The notes under the pieces were generated by a model. It saw only the letters and a list, made by a program, of their open reading frames with translations. It was not told the origin of the DNA and did no database searches. A program made the position numbers and the translations under genes. From Salinibaculum rarum (GTDB lineage Archaea > Halobacteriota > Halobacteria > Halobacteriales > Haloarculaceae), in the NCBI RefSeq assembly GCF_030505615.1, contig NZ_CP129992.1, forward strand, positions 1,178,001-1,242,000: a stretch of DNA of 64,000 nucleotides. The letters are read 5' to 3'. Below, one piece after another: positions 12,954-22,410 of this stretch. Each line of letters opens with the position of its first letter. Positions within the stretch are counted from its first letter, which is position 1.

Positions 12954-14576
12954 TCACCGCAGCGCCATCACGAGGAAGACGATACCGGCCAGCGCGCCCA
13001 CCAGCGCGACGACTGCGGTCGTCGTCTGCCCGACCGCATCAATCGTGAGCAGTCGCTGGATGCCGTAGGCCGCGCCGACGCCGAGCAGGCCGACCGCGAG
13101 TGTCCCGCCGGCGTGGACCAGTTCGGCGTCCCGTGTGGTTGCGTGGCGGCCGACTTCGTTGCCCAGCGTCGTCCCGTAGCGGCCCATATCCCAGACGAAA
13201 AAGACCCCCACCAGAGCGGCAAAGAGCACCCACGCCTCGGTGACGAGCGTCCCGGCGAAGGCGGCGGCGACGAACAGGCTGCCACTCGCAAGCGAATAGC
13301 CGGCCGTCTCGTCGGAGAGATAGCCGGCGAAGACGGCGACGCGAAAGACAAATAGGAGGCCGACGGTCACGCCGAGTACGAGCGTGGCGGCCACGATGAC
13401 GAGCGTCGACGCGCCAAAGAAGTCGATTATCGCCGACGCGTAGGTGAAAAACGCCTCGTTGAACGGTGGCGGGAGCTGGCCGCCGACTTCGTTGACGAAG
13501 GTATTCGTGATGGGCTGGCCGAAGACGATGCAGCCGGCCGTGACGAGGCCGCCGGCCGCGAACGGACCGGCCCGACGCAGGGCAGCGCGGGCGGACCCCG
13601 TCGCCATCCGCTGGAGGCCAACGCCGAGAAGCCAGGCACCAGTCGACGCGACAAGCGTCAACACCAGCAGTGACCGGATTCCTGGCGCCGTCGAGAGGTT
13701 GACGAGCGTTCCGTACAGCTCCAGCCCGAGCAACCGCCGGAGGTCGCTCGGCTGGTAGGCCAACTCCAGGAGCACGGCCAGAAAGCCGGCGATGCCGGCG
13801 AGCAGTCCCGCCAGTCCGAGCACTGAACGGAGCTGTGAGAGTCCCAGCGTGTCCGTCTCGCCGGTGCCCCTGTCGCCGAGTAGCTCTGCAATCGGGAGCG
13901 CGCCGATTGCTGCACGGACCATCACTGCAGCGAGGGTCACGAACAGGAGGAGCGTCGCCAGATGCGTTTGCAGGCGGCCGGGAACGAATATCCACCTGAG
14001 AAGTTCGTCGAGGAGGCGCGCGCCGGCGAATCTGGGTCCGAGTTCTCGTCCCGTGAGGACGGCGCCGGCAGCGAAGACCGTCCCGACGACTGCGGGGACG
14101 GCCGCGGTCTGGATGCTCACCCAGAAGTAGGTCGTGACAGTGTCTTTGTCGACGATGTTTCTGAGGCCAAGCAGGATACCGAGGACGGCGAAAACACAGC
14201 CGGCGACGACGCCGACCTGTGTCACGAGTCGCAGCGAGAGCACGGCCAGTTCGGCCCGACTGCCGACCGGGAAAAACGTCGCGGCGAGCAACAGTCCCGT
14301 CCCGACCGTGGCAAAGAGCATACCGAGCGCGACCGGCAGCGCGAGCAGGCCGGCCAGACCGCGCGCGATGGGTTCCCAGCGGTCGCGCCCGACGAGCCAC
14401 AGGCCCGCCGCCAGACACGCCGCACCGACGCTCCCGACCAGCACCGGCGCCAACACGAGGTCGATTCGCCAGAGGAGCAAGCCGATGACGGCAAGTCCCG
14501 CGACGAGCGCGAGTGCGGTACTCGTTCGTGTCGGCGTGCCGGTCCGGGCGGCCGTGGTGTCGACGTCGGTGGTCAT
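12954..14576 (-). CDS. Multi-pass membrane protein, last gene of the DUF58/transglutaminase operon
   Basis: The 540-residue product is built of about 14 hydrophobic segments with short loops and no catalytic motif I recognise. It resembles the large haloarchaeal membrane proteins that accompany DUF58 genes (DUF7519-like; family name from memory, not searched). Its ATG overlaps the stop of the DUF58 gene as ATGA (14573-14576), so the two are translationally coupled. A role as a membrane partner for the MoxR/DUF58/transglutaminase system is inferred only from position. Confidence 0.8.
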   Translation of the reverse strand: MTTDVDTTAARTGTPTRTSTALALVAGLAVIGLLLWRIDLVLAPVLVGSVGAACLAAGLWLVGRDRWEPIARGLAGLLALPVALGMLFATVGTGLLLAATFFPVGSRAELAVLSLRLVTQVGVVAGCVFAVLGILLGLRNIVDKDTVTTYFWVSIQTAAVPAVVGTVFAAGAVLTGRELGPRFAGARLLDELLRWIFVPGRLQTHLATLLLFVTLAAVMVRAAIGALPIAELLGDRGTGETDTLGLSQLRSVLGLAGLLAGIAGFLAVLLELAYQPSDLRRLLGLELYGTLVNLSTAPGIRSLLVLTLVASTGAWLLGVGLQRMATGSARAALRRAGPFAAGGLVTAGCIVFGQPITNTFVNEVGGQLPPPFNEAFFTYASAIIDFFGASTLVIVAATLVLGVTVGLLFVFRVAVFAGYLSDETAGYSLASGSLFVAAAFAGTLVTEAWVLFAALVGVFFVWDMGRYGTTLGNEVGRHATTRDAELVHAGGTLAVGLLGVGAAYGIQRLLTIDAVGQTTTAVVALVGALAGIVFLVMALR

Positions 14577-16000
14577 TGGTCTGAGAGGAGGTGTGGCAGC
14601 GAGCGCCGCAGGGCGTAGTCGATCGGCTGGTCGATGTCCCAGCTAACCGTCGTCGCGCCGGTGCGCTCGATGGTCTGGAGTGTGAACTGCCGGGTTGTCT
14701 CGACAATGCGCTGGCCGACGGTGTCCGCGCCGGTCACGTCCGGGCTGACGACCACGAGCGGGTAGCCACGGACGGCCAGCGACCGAGCCAGGTCGGCCGG
14801 CCAGTCGTCGACCAGCGGGGTACAGAGAACGACCTGTGCGTTCGGCGGGAGCCGAGCCAGCAGATGCCGGGTCTGCTCGTCGAGTCCTCCGTCGGGCGCG
14901 ACTGTGGTCGTCGCAGACTCCCCACCCTCGCCGACTGTCCCCGCGTCCTCCCGCGCTGGCGTCGCCAGTCCGTCGCTTGCTCGGCGACGTTCGAGAAGGT
15001 CTGCGAGCGTGCTGGTCTCGGCGTCGCTCTCGGCGATGGTCTGGAGGCCGCTGAAGAGCGTTCGGGCGTGACTGTCGCGGTGTCCGCTGGATTCGGGGTC
15101 GACCCACGGCAGTCCGTCGGGGCCGACCAGTCCGTCGAGTGTCCCCTGCTCGATGCCGACGGCGGTGACGCTGGTGGCGACGCCGGCAGCGGAGAGCGCA
15201 TCGAAGAGCCGTTCGCCCGCGTAGGCACACAGTTCCGCCCCGGTCGGATAGCCGGGCTGTGGCGTGATGCGGCCGACCGGCCGTGCGTCGACGATGAGGA
15301 CCGTGCGGATGGCCTGCTCCTGGCGGTACTGGACGGTGACGAACTCGCCGGTCTTGGCGTAGTGGCGCCAGTCGACGCGGTTCATCGGGTCGCCCGACTG
15401 GTACTGTCTGGTGGCGTAAAACTCCAATCCGCTCCCGCCGGTATCGGTCGGGAGCGTCCCTGCACGCCGCAGGCTTGCGTCCTGAACCGGTGGGTCCCGG
15501 ACGGCGTTGGCACACGAGAGCGTCTCGTCGCCGTCGACGGCCACCGTCTCCGTCTGGCGCTCGGTGGCCGCAAGCGAGCGCAGGCGCACCGTCGGGTCCC
15601 CGAAGTCGTACTCGCCGCGCTTCGTGACGACGGTGTAGGTGAGTTCGGTCGCCTCGCCGGGCGGAATGGCGACGCAGGCGCGGGGGGCGCCGTCGACGAC
15701 CGCCAGCTCCTCGGGGACGCCGTCGATGATACGACAGTCGGTCAGCACCGAGTCGCCGGTGTTCTCGACGGTGAGTGTCACCGCCACTTCCTCGCCGGGG
15801 GTGGGGTCGGGCGTCTCGAAGCTTCTGGTCACGGTAAATTCGCCGTCGGGCACCCGGGAGAGCGTGCCATAGAGGACGTACGCGAGTGGAATCGCCGCGG
15901 CGACGATGAGTCGCTCGCTGGCAAAGAGGAGGCCAAAGCCGGTCAGCGCGAGCGTCGCCACGAGGCCGACCCCCCAGCGTTTGATGCGTCGGTGTGTCAT
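14573..16000 (-). CDS. DUF58-domain membrane protein
   Basis: The 475-residue protein starts with two hydrophobic helices (about residues 10-45). An Ig-like beta domain follows (about 50-190), then the DUF58 signature with GSGLEFYATRQYQSGDPMNRVDWRHYAKTG broken here over residues 210-240 (key residues Y, D, R-x-D-W). Last comes a von Willebrand-A-like domain beginning TVLIVDARP. DUF58 proteins are partners of MoxR ATPases in envelope or secretion-related complexes. The open frame extends to 16159, but the ATG at 16000 is used because it overlaps the stop of the preceding gene as ATGA, typical of this operon. Part of the C-terminal region (about 320-370) is low-complexity and looks like a linker. 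Confidence 0.88.
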   Translation of the reverse strand: MTHRRIKRWGVGLVATLALTGFGLLFASERLIVAAAIPLAYVLYGTLSRVPDGEFTVTRSFETPDPTPGEEVAVTLTVENTGDSVLTDCRIIDGVPEELAVVDGAPRACVAIPPGEATELTYTVVTKRGEYDFGDPTVRLRSLAATERQTETVAVDGDETLSCANAVRDPPVQDASLRRAGTLPTDTGGSGLEFYATRQYQSGDPMNRVDWRHYAKTGEFVTVQYRQEQAIRTVLIVDARPVGRITPQPGYPTGAELCAYAGERLFDALSAAGVATSVTAVGIEQGTLDGLVGPDGLPWVDPESSGHRDSHARTLFSGLQTIAESDAETSTLADLLERRRASDGLATPAREDAGTVGEGGESATTTVAPDGGLDEQTRHLLARLPPNAQVVLCTPLVDDWPADLARSLAVRGYPLVVVSPDVTGADTVGQRIVETTRQFTLQTIERTGATTVSWDIDQPIDYALRRSLPHLLSDQ

Positions 16001-16638
16001 CGTTCCTCCCGGAGTCGTTCGATTGCTGCCATCGTCGCCTCGATTCGCCGCTCGCGTTCCCGTTCCGGGGCGAGCCACAACCGGATTCGTGAGAGCAGCG
16101 ACGGCGTCGGTCCTCCCTCGCCGGCGAGAAAGGCCGCGGCGACGCCGTCGTCGGTCCACGTCCCCGCCTCGATTGGTTCTTGCGGGTCAACATCCAGCGC
16201 CTGCGGACTGTCGGCGTAGGCCCTGACGTAGGCGTCGGCGGCCAGGTCCCGGAGCAGGTCCCGGAGCGCACGGAGTTGCGTCCCGCCCGAGGCGACTGCA
16301 GCCTCGATGTCGGCGTCTATACCCGCGCCCGTCATCGAGCGGCGGTCGGCCGTGACCGCTTCCGGCGGGTCGGTCGTCGCGGCGTCGTACTGCTGGTCTG
16401 CCTCCGAGACGGGCGGCAGCGACTGGCCGGCGCCCGGCGACCGTGCCGCCACGAGGACGTAGAAACCGACCACGGCCGCCGCGCCGGTCATTATCGTCTT
16501 CGGGTCGGTCGACAGCGACGCTATCGTCTGTCCGACCGGCCGAACGTCAAGGAGCAGGTCCGGCGCGAAAACCAGCACCGCGCCGAGGACAGTCGCTGCG
16601 GCACCGAGCGTGCCGAAGACGGCCAGACGCAGGCGCAT
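15997..16638 (-). CDS. Small membrane protein between transglutaminase and DUF58 genes
   Basis: The 213-residue product has two N-terminal membrane helices (about 5-28 and 48-66) and a cytoplasmic C-terminal half rich in Ala, Arg and Glu. It resembles the small proteins (DUF7269-like; name from memory) found between transglutaminase and DUF58 genes in haloarchaea. Its start overlaps the transglutaminase stop by one base (TGATG at 16636-16640), and its own stop overlaps the DUF58 start. It has no enzyme motif. It is probably a structural member of the same membrane complex. Confidence 0.8.
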   Translation of the reverse strand: MRLRLAVFGTLGAAATVLGAVLVFAPDLLLDVRPVGQTIASLSTDPKTIMTGAAAVVGFYVLVAARSPGAGQSLPPVSEADQQYDAATTDPPEAVTADRRSMTGAGIDADIEAAVASGGTQLRALRDLLRDLAADAYVRAYADSPQALDVDPQEPIEAGTWTDDGVAAAFLAGEGGPTPSLLSRIRLWLAPERERERRIEATMAAIERLREER

Positions 16639-19406
16639 CAGGCTGACCCTCCGTCGTCGCTCGTCTTCTCGGTACTGTCTGCCTCGTCGGTACTGTCCCC
16701 GTCGGAGCCTGGGTCCTCGCTGACGACGTCGTCCTCGATAGCGGTGACAGCCGTCTCGACGCGGTCCAGTCGGTCCTCGGCAGACCGGGCGCCGTACTCG
16801 ACCTCGCGGAAGGTGTCACGGAGCACGCGGACTGGCTGGGTCGGCAGGCCGTCGCGGTCGACGGCGTGGCGAGCGATTTCGCCCGGCGTCTTCGTCCGCG
16901 CGCGGCGGAGGCTGAGATAGCCAAGGAACTGTCGCCACGCACGTCGGATGGTCCGGCGCTCCTCGCTTGCGGTCGCGCCGGTCGCTGGGGGCTCGTCGCG
17001 CCCGACGACCGTTTCGCGTTTCGTCTCGAACCAGGCGCGCAACGCCTCGCGGAGTTCTTCGATGGTCGTCCGGCCGTCGAGCAGGTTCCGGATGTGCCCA
17101 ACGGTCCGTCGGAGCCGCGCGAGGAGGGCGGCCACGGCGTCGTCCCAGCGGGTGGCGACTGCCACGAGGAGCCACTGGCTGTACTGGACGAGCAAGCCGG
17201 GGAGTGCCACCAGGAATCGAAGGATGTCCAGTGGGGTGTACCCACGGCGGTACGCGAACACGAGTACGCCACCGACCACGAGAACGCCAGCGAGGGCCGT
17301 GACCGCGAGGTTCACGAACAGGCCACCGACCGTCGTGTCCTTCGTGAGCCCGGCACCGGTCGAGCTGACGGTCGCCTGCTCGGACAGTGGGAGCGTGACG
17401 GTCGCGGTGCCGTTGATGTCCGTGGTCGCGACCTGCTTTCCGTTGATGCGGACGGGGGCGTTGCCGACCGGCTCGCCGTCTGCGGTGACGTTCACCACCG
17501 CGTCGGTGTAGGGCAACGCGAGCACCGTCGTCGGCCGAACTGTCACCGAGAGTTCGGGGAGCGTGACGGCCGTCTCGGCGCGGACGGAGCCACGCTCGAC
17601 TGCAATCGTGACGTTGCCGGCCCGCTCGGGGAGTGTAATTTTGGCCCGGCCGTTGGCGTCGGTCGTTCCGACCTCGGTGCCATCGACCAGTACCCTCCCC
17701 TCCCGGAGCGGAACGTCACCGACCGCCGCGGTGAGCGTGACCGTTGCACCCGGTACCGTCTCGCCGCTGACCGAAATCGTCGCGTTTGTATCGACCGGCA
17801 CGGTGAGATTCGCGGCGACCTGTGGAGACAGCGTCGCGCGTGGGGTGGTAACGCTGTACAGCCGGTCGTCGGTCCCGTCGGGGAGGCCGTCGGGTACCGT
17901 GAGCGTCGACCGGGACCTGTCGTCGACCGTAATCTGGAGTTCGTCGGCGTACGGCACCGTTCCGACGACGGTCCCGCTCGCGTCGGTCTGGCCGATCGAC
18001 TCGCCGTTGAAAAGCACCGTCACGCCCGACTGTGGCCTGTCGTTTTGCGTGACGGTCACCGTTATCGGGGCACCGGAGACTGCCGTCCGGTTGAGCGACA
18101 CCTGATACCCGCTGTCGGTTTCGCCGGTCTGTTCTTGGTTCTGGTCGTCTGAGTCGTCGCTGGGATTGTCTTCGGTGGTGTTCTCGGCGTCGGGAGAGAA
18201 CTCCTCGCCGGGGCTTCCCTGCTCGGTCGGCGAGTAGTCGGCCTCGGGGTTTTGGTCTTGTAGCGACTCCCGTTCCTGCTGGAGGCGTTCGCTGCCGGGC
18301 GTCGGGTCGAACTTCACCCAGCCGACGTCCTCGAAGTAGACTTCGACCCAGGCGTGGGCGTTCATCCCGCGGACCTCGTAGGTGTTCTCGCCGACCTGTT
18401 CGCCTGTCGAGTAGCCCACGGTGTAGCGTGCGGGGATGTCCTGGGTCCGGAGCATCGTCGTCATCGCGGTGGCGAAGTACTCACAGTAGCCGGTGTCCAT
18501 CTCGAACAGGAACGTGTCGGTCATGTGGTCGCTCGTCGTCGAGGCGTCCAGCGAGTACTGCTTGTTGGCCTCGAGCCACTGCTCGATTGTGACGGCAGTC
18601 TCGTAGGACGAACCCGCGTCGGCAGTGATGTCGTCGGTGAGCTGTCCCACACGGGACGGCGTGTCGTCGGGAAGTGCGGTGTACCGCGACTCGATTTCGG
18701 GTGGATACGACTGTCCGCTGGTCCGGAGGACGTCGGGGTTCTGTGGAGGTTTGTAACTCCGTCCCGTGAAGGTGGTGCCCGGACCGACCCGGCCGCCGGC
18801 CCGAACCGCACGCTGGTCGGTCATTTCGAGGTCGGAGATGCCGCTGACGCTCACCGGTCGCCAGACGGTCGGGAGCGCGGTCGCGCTCCGATTCAGTTCG
18901 ACCTCGTAGTCGACCTGTGCCCCTCTGATGCCGCCGCCCTCGATGCGGCCGGACAGTGACTCGGTGTCGCCGGTCTGTTCCCATCCGGTTCCGGTGTAGC
19001 GGTCGTAGGCGCCGGTCCGCCAGTAGGCCGGACTGGAACTGCGGACGGTAAAGTGCGTGCTCGTCGACTGGGAGCTCAGCGCCTCGCTCGCGCCGGTCGA
19101 CCCGCCGATATCGGTCGACTGGCCGGGGTTGAGAGCGCCGAATCCACCGGCGCCCGACCCGTTGAGGGTGCTCGGGTCTACATCGCCCAGTCCGGAACTG
19201 CCCGGATTCCCGAGATTCTCGGCGGCCTGGGAGTGGATGGCGTCACCGGGCACCAGCGATTCGGCGGGACTGTCGACGACACCGCCGGTCAGCGTGGGGA
19301 CCAGCACGCCGGCCAGCGTGACCGCGAGCAGACAGCAGACGACAAGCAGAACTCGCGTTTTGTCCCGTGTCTGTGCTCGCGTCCGACCAGAATCCTCAGA
19401 TGCCAT
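16638..19406 (-). CDS. Secreted transglutaminase-like protein with Ig-like repeats and membrane anchor
   Basis: The 922-residue protein has an N-terminal signal anchor (about 18-38), then a beta-rich domain. A transglutaminase-like core follows with the complete triad: Cys near 307 in GYCEYFATAM, His near 350 in NAHAWVEVYF and Asp near 366 in KFDPTPG. After an acidic linker come three or four Ig-like/carboxypeptidase-regulatory repeats, a helix near residue 700 and a cytoplasmic coiled tail ending in an acidic Ser/Asp-rich segment. The enzyme domain should face outside the cell. It could cleave or cross-link surface proteins, possibly the S-layer, which is encoded nearby. It is the first gene of a four-gene overlapping operon on the minus strand. 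Confidence 0.9.
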   Translation of the reverse strand: MASEDSGRTRAQTRDKTRVLLVVCCLLAVTLAGVLVPTLTGGVVDSPAESLVPGDAIHSQAAENLGNPGSSGLGDVDPSTLNGSGAGGFGALNPGQSTDIGGSTGASEALSSQSTSTHFTVRSSSPAYWRTGAYDRYTGTGWEQTGDTESLSGRIEGGGIRGAQVDYEVELNRSATALPTVWRPVSVSGISDLEMTDQRAVRAGGRVGPGTTFTGRSYKPPQNPDVLRTSGQSYPPEIESRYTALPDDTPSRVGQLTDDITADAGSSYETAVTIEQWLEANKQYSLDASTTSDHMTDTFLFEMDTGYCEYFATAMTTMLRTQDIPARYTVGYSTGEQVGENTYEVRGMNAHAWVEVYFEDVGWVKFDPTPGSERLQQERESLQDQNPEADYSPTEQGSPGEEFSPDAENTTEDNPSDDSDDQNQEQTGETDSGYQVSLNRTAVSGAPITVTVTQNDRPQSGVTVLFNGESIGQTDASGTVVGTVPYADELQITVDDRSRSTLTVPDGLPDGTDDRLYSVTTPRATLSPQVAANLTVPVDTNATISVSGETVPGATVTLTAAVGDVPLREGRVLVDGTEVGTTDANGRAKITLPERAGNVTIAVERGSVRAETAVTLPELSVTVRPTTVLALPYTDAVVNVTADGEPVGNAPVRINGKQVATTDINGTATVTLPLSEQATVSSTGAGLTKDTTVGGLFVNLAVTALAGVLVVGGVLVFAYRRGYTPLDILRFLVALPGLLVQYSQWLLVAVATRWDDAVAALLARLRRTVGHIRNLLDGRTTIEELREALRAWFETKRETVVGRDEPPATGATASEERRTIRRAWRQFLGYLSLRRARTKTPGEIARHAVDRDGLPTQPVRVLRDTFREVEYGARSAEDRLDRVETAVTAIEDDVVSEDPGSDGDSTDEADSTEKTSDDGGSA

Positions 19407-19529
19407 TTGTGTGCTGCGTCAGGGCGACGCGTGTCGTCCGCCCGTAATCGGCCATGGCTGATAAATTCTGTGTGCTGGACGACCAAAACCCGCGCCAGAG
19501 TTAGGAGTGCCCATCCACAACGACGTGGT

Positions 19530-20147
19530 ATGGACACGCACCTCCGGGCCGGCATCGCTATCTACAACGCCGGGGGGTACCACGCCGCCCACGACGCCTG
19601 GGAGGACCACTGGCTCGACCTCGAGTCGGGCACCGACGACGAGCGATTCCTCCACGGGCTCATCCAGTTCACTGCCGCGGTGTTTCACGCGCGCAACCGC
19701 AACTGGTCGGGTGCGACCGGCCTCGCAGAGAGCGGTCGCGAGTATCTCGCCGCCCTCGACGCCGAGTACCGGGGTGTCGACGTCGACGCTGCTCGAACCT
19801 ATCTCGCCACGCTCGCCCGCGACCCCGAGTGCATCGAGCGCGGTCGGCCGCCCGCACTCACACACCACGGCAACGCACTCGTCCCGGCCGACCTCGATTT
19901 CGAGTCGACGGGTGTAGCGGCCACTATCCTGGCCGCGGAACACGGATACGACGAGGACCGCATGGCGCGAGCCGTCGAGTATGCCCGCGCGGACCTCGAC
20001 AGCGGCACGACCGGGAGTCCGTTCGTCACGCTCGTCTTTGACTTCGTGCGCGAACCGGACAGCCGCGGCATCATCACGCAGCGACTCGGCGAACACGTCC
20101 AGCGGCGTCGCCACCGCGAGTCCGACGTCGAGGGGCTGTTCGACTAA
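19530..20147 (+). CDS. DUF309 family protein
   Basis: The 205-residue product matches DUF309: the N-terminal helix pair carries [12 protein letters not shown], followed by [19 protein letters not shown], the family signature with conserved His, Glu and Gln residues. The function is unknown. The histidine/acid arrangement could bind metal. The ATG at 19530 is used because upstream in-frame sequence overlaps the divergent transglutaminase gene. The downstream metallopeptidase gene follows after 43 bases on the same strand. Confidence 0.87.
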   Translation: MDTHLRAGIAIYNAGGYHAAHDAWEDHWLDLESGTDDERFLHGLIQFTAAVFHARNRNWSGATGLAESGREYLAALDAEYRGVDVDAARTYLATLARDPECIERGRPPALTHHGNALVPADLDFESTGVAATILAAEHGYDEDRMARAVEYARADLDSGTTGSPFVTLVFDFVREPDSRGIITQRLGEHVQRRRHRESDVEGLFD

Positions 20148-20190
20148 GCCGGTCCCAGGGTTTAGGTGCGTCCTGGTGAGACGTACCGCT

Positions 20191-21792
20191 ATGGTAACTC
20201 GGCGGGCCCTCGTCGTCGCACTCCTTCTCGTCGCGGGCCTCGGCGTGGCGTCGTTTACCGTCTCTGCGGACGGGGACAGCCGGCCGGTCGCGACCGAACT
20301 GCTCTCGGGAACGAACCCACTGGACGCAGACACCGACGGAGACGGACTGGACGACGACGCGGAACTCGACGAGTACGACACCGACCCGACCGTCGCCGAT
20401 ACCGACGGTGATGGCCTCCCCGACGGGGCAGAAATCACCGAGTACGGCACAGAGCCCACCGCTGTGGATACCGACGGCGATGGGCTGGGTGACCGGGAGG
20501 AACTGGAGTCCCACGAGACGGACCCGACCGATACCGATACCGATGGCGACGGACTCGAAGACGGGGCAGAAATCGACGAGTACGGGACGGACCCAACCGC
20601 CGTGGACACTGACGGTGACGGACTCGAGGATGGGGCGGAAGTCGAGGAGTACGGCACGGACCCCGCCGCCCGTGACACCGACGGCGACGGTCTCGCCGAC
20701 GGTGCGGAACTCGAAACGCACGGGACCGACCCGACTGTGGCCGATACGGACGGTGACGGACTCGACGACGGTACCGAAGTGACCGACGCCGGGACGGACC
20801 CCACCGCTGTGGACACCGACGGTGATGGACTGGGCGACGGTGTGGAACGCAACGAGTACGGCACGGACCCGACCGCTGCTGATACGGACGCGGACGGCCT
20901 CGACGACGGGGCAGAACTCGACGAGTACGGGACGGACCCGGTTGATTCGGATACCGACGGGGACGGGCTCAGTGACGGCGAAGAGGTCAACGAACTCGGG
21001 ACGGACCCGCTGGTCGTCACGACCGACCGCGACGGCGACGGCCTGCCCGACGACGCCGAGCGCGAGGAGTACGGGACCGACCCGAATCTGGCAGACACGG
21101 ACGGCGACGGACTCACTGACGGCGAGGAGGTCAACGAGTACGGGACGGACCCGACCGACTCCGATACGGACGGGGACGGTCTCAGTGACGGCGAGGAAGT
21201 CGCGGGGCAGACGGACGGCGGTGTAGCACTCCCCGAGGCAGACCCGCTGTCGATGGACCTCTACGTGCAGTTCGACTACGCACAGGGCGCAGACTCAAAA
21301 TCCGATGCTTTCCGCGCGGACGTCCGGCAGAACTGGGCAGCGATGCCCGTCGAAAACCCCGACGGCTCGTCGGGCATCGACCTCCACATCCGCGAGGGTG
21401 GCTCCATCGACGCGGCGCCGACCTTCGACGGCAACAACTTCTACGACATCAAACGCGAGTACTACGACGCACAGCTCGGCGACCGGGCAGGGGTCTACCA
21501 CCAGACCATCTTCCTGCCGTTCGAGTCGAGCGTCGACTACGACGGGTACGGTGAGGTGCCCGGCGAGTACACGATTGTCGACACGACCGCCCGGGACAGT
21601 TTCCAGCGCAACATGGTCGTCCACGAACTGCTTCACAACGTGATGGGGCCACTCGACGCGCCACAGGCCTGCGACGACGACCCGGCACACTACTGCGCTG
21701 ACGGCTGGCTCCAGAGTACGGTCACGACAGGCGAAGACGAGTTCCTGCCGCGACCGCTGGCGGAGGAAATCGAACGGGACGGGTTCGAGTAG
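20191..21792 (+). CDS. Secreted calcium-repeat protein with HELLH metallopeptidase motif
   Basis: The 533-residue product has a signal peptide (about 1-26), 13 tandem 23-residue repeats (about residues 47-340), and a C-terminal domain. Each repeat follows DTDGDGLxDGxExxxYGTDP, a thrombospondin type-3/dockerin-like calcium loop. The C-terminal domain contains [14 protein letters not shown] near residue 475, a zinc-binding HExxH. The spacing of the following Gly and Asp is one residue longer than the metzincin consensus HExxHxxGxxH/D, so the third ligand is uncertain. Two cysteine pairs near the C terminus (ACDDD and HYCAD) may form a disulfide. Calcium is expected to stiffen the stalk. Likely role: extracellular protease or adhesin on the cell surface. 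The start at 20191 gives the signal peptide directly. Confidence 0.85.
   Translation: MVTRRALVVALLLVAGLGVASFTVSADGDSRPVATELLSGTNPLDADTDGDGLDDDAELDEYDTDPTVADTDGDGLPDGAEITEYGTEPTAVDTDGDGLGDREELESHETDPTDTDTDGDGLEDGAEIDEYGTDPTAVDTDGDGLEDGAEVEEYGTDPAARDTDGDGLADGAELETHGTDPTVADTDGDGLDDGTEVTDAGTDPTAVDTDGDGLGDGVERNEYGTDPTAADTDADGLDDGAELDEYGTDPVDSDTDGDGLSDGEEVNELGTDPLVVTTDRDGDGLPDDAEREEYGTDPNLADTDGDGLTDGEEVNEYGTDPTDSDTDGDGLSDGEEVAGQTDGGVALPEADPLSMDLYVQFDYAQGADSKSDAFRADVRQNWAAMPVENPDGSSGIDLHIREGGSIDAAPTFDGNNFYDIKREYYDAQLGDRAGVYHQTIFLPFESSVDYDGYGEVPGEYTIVDTTARDSFQRNMVVHELLHNVMGPLDAPQACDDDPAHYCADGWLQSTVTTGEDEFLPRPLAEEIERDGFE
20329..21207 (+). repeat. Thirteen coding repeats, 69-bp period
   Basis: Tandem units encode the DTDGDGL calcium loops. 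Twelve intervals are 69 bp except one that is 6 bp longer (unit 10, ending LVVTT). Copies differ mostly at wobble positions, as under protein-level selection, though such arrays can also gain or lose units by recombination. Confidence 0.9.
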
Positions 21793-22410
21793 CCTGCGTC
21801 GGTGTCTCTAGGTCGACAAACTGCGTTCAAAGCCGCCGGTGCAGACTCTCTTTGTCTGGGAACGACTTCGAGAGAGCTGGTTCCTTCGAAGGAAATTCAT
21901 TTCACCACCGGACCGGCTGTCGATTATACGACAGGCTATGCTCTCTCAAAATATAATATATACTAAATTTAGTTAAAAACAATAGAGTTCTTATATTTAA
22001 CACTCTTCACACTGCCTGGCTGCTGTAATCGCCTGGTCTGTCGAATGATGCATACCAATCGTCGGTCTGTAAGCAGTCTAAAGCCTGAATTGGGCGTAAT
22101 CGACCGGGTCACTGTGGCGACCGAGGTAAGCCACGCCCGCCGCGTCGAGTTGCTCTCTTCTTCGGACGTCCTCTCGATGCAGGATTGTGTATACATGGCT
22201 CTAAATGTGGCTTAAAACTGATCTCGGCTTGAATACCTGGCCGAAAAGTCCCGCCTCTCTTGGAAATATTCTTCTGACTATATGAAAAGATATAGTTTAT
22301 ACATTTTTTCTGGCATTTATGGGGTCAGAGAGACGAAATCTGAGTTGAGTGGCTGTCCGCTGCTGTCTGCGGTGAATACACTTTTGTGCGACTGCGCACA
22401 CGCTACGGAC
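21793..22410. other. AT-rich interval with palindromes, no convincing gene
   Basis: This 618-base stretch is visibly richer in A and T than its surroundings, especially 21940-22010 and 22260-22320. It contains a perfect 14-base palindrome TTCCTTCGAAGGAA at 21881-21894 and an inverted repeat CTGTCG/CGACAG with spacer ATTATA at 21917-21934; either could end transcription of the protease gene. A 75-codon frame on the minus strand (21969-22196) has no family features. The composition would fit a decayed mobile element, but no terminal repeats are visible. Confidence 0.5.
22385..22400. promoter_or_regulatory. Inverted repeat before the amidohydrolase gene
   Basis: TGTGCG and CGCACA are separated by ACTG, 11 bases before the ATG at 22411. 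The position is where the transcription start of a leaderless gene would fall, so it could be a repressor site. Confidence 0.4.

Noticed and set aside
20329..21207. Regularly spaced repeats that could suggest a CRISPR array
   Set aside because: The repeats are in frame and encode calcium-binding loops; units are adjacent with no unique spacers.
21969..22196. 75-codon minus-strand frame in the AT-rich interval
   Set aside because: Basic, Ser/Arg-rich sequence without domain; probably chance.
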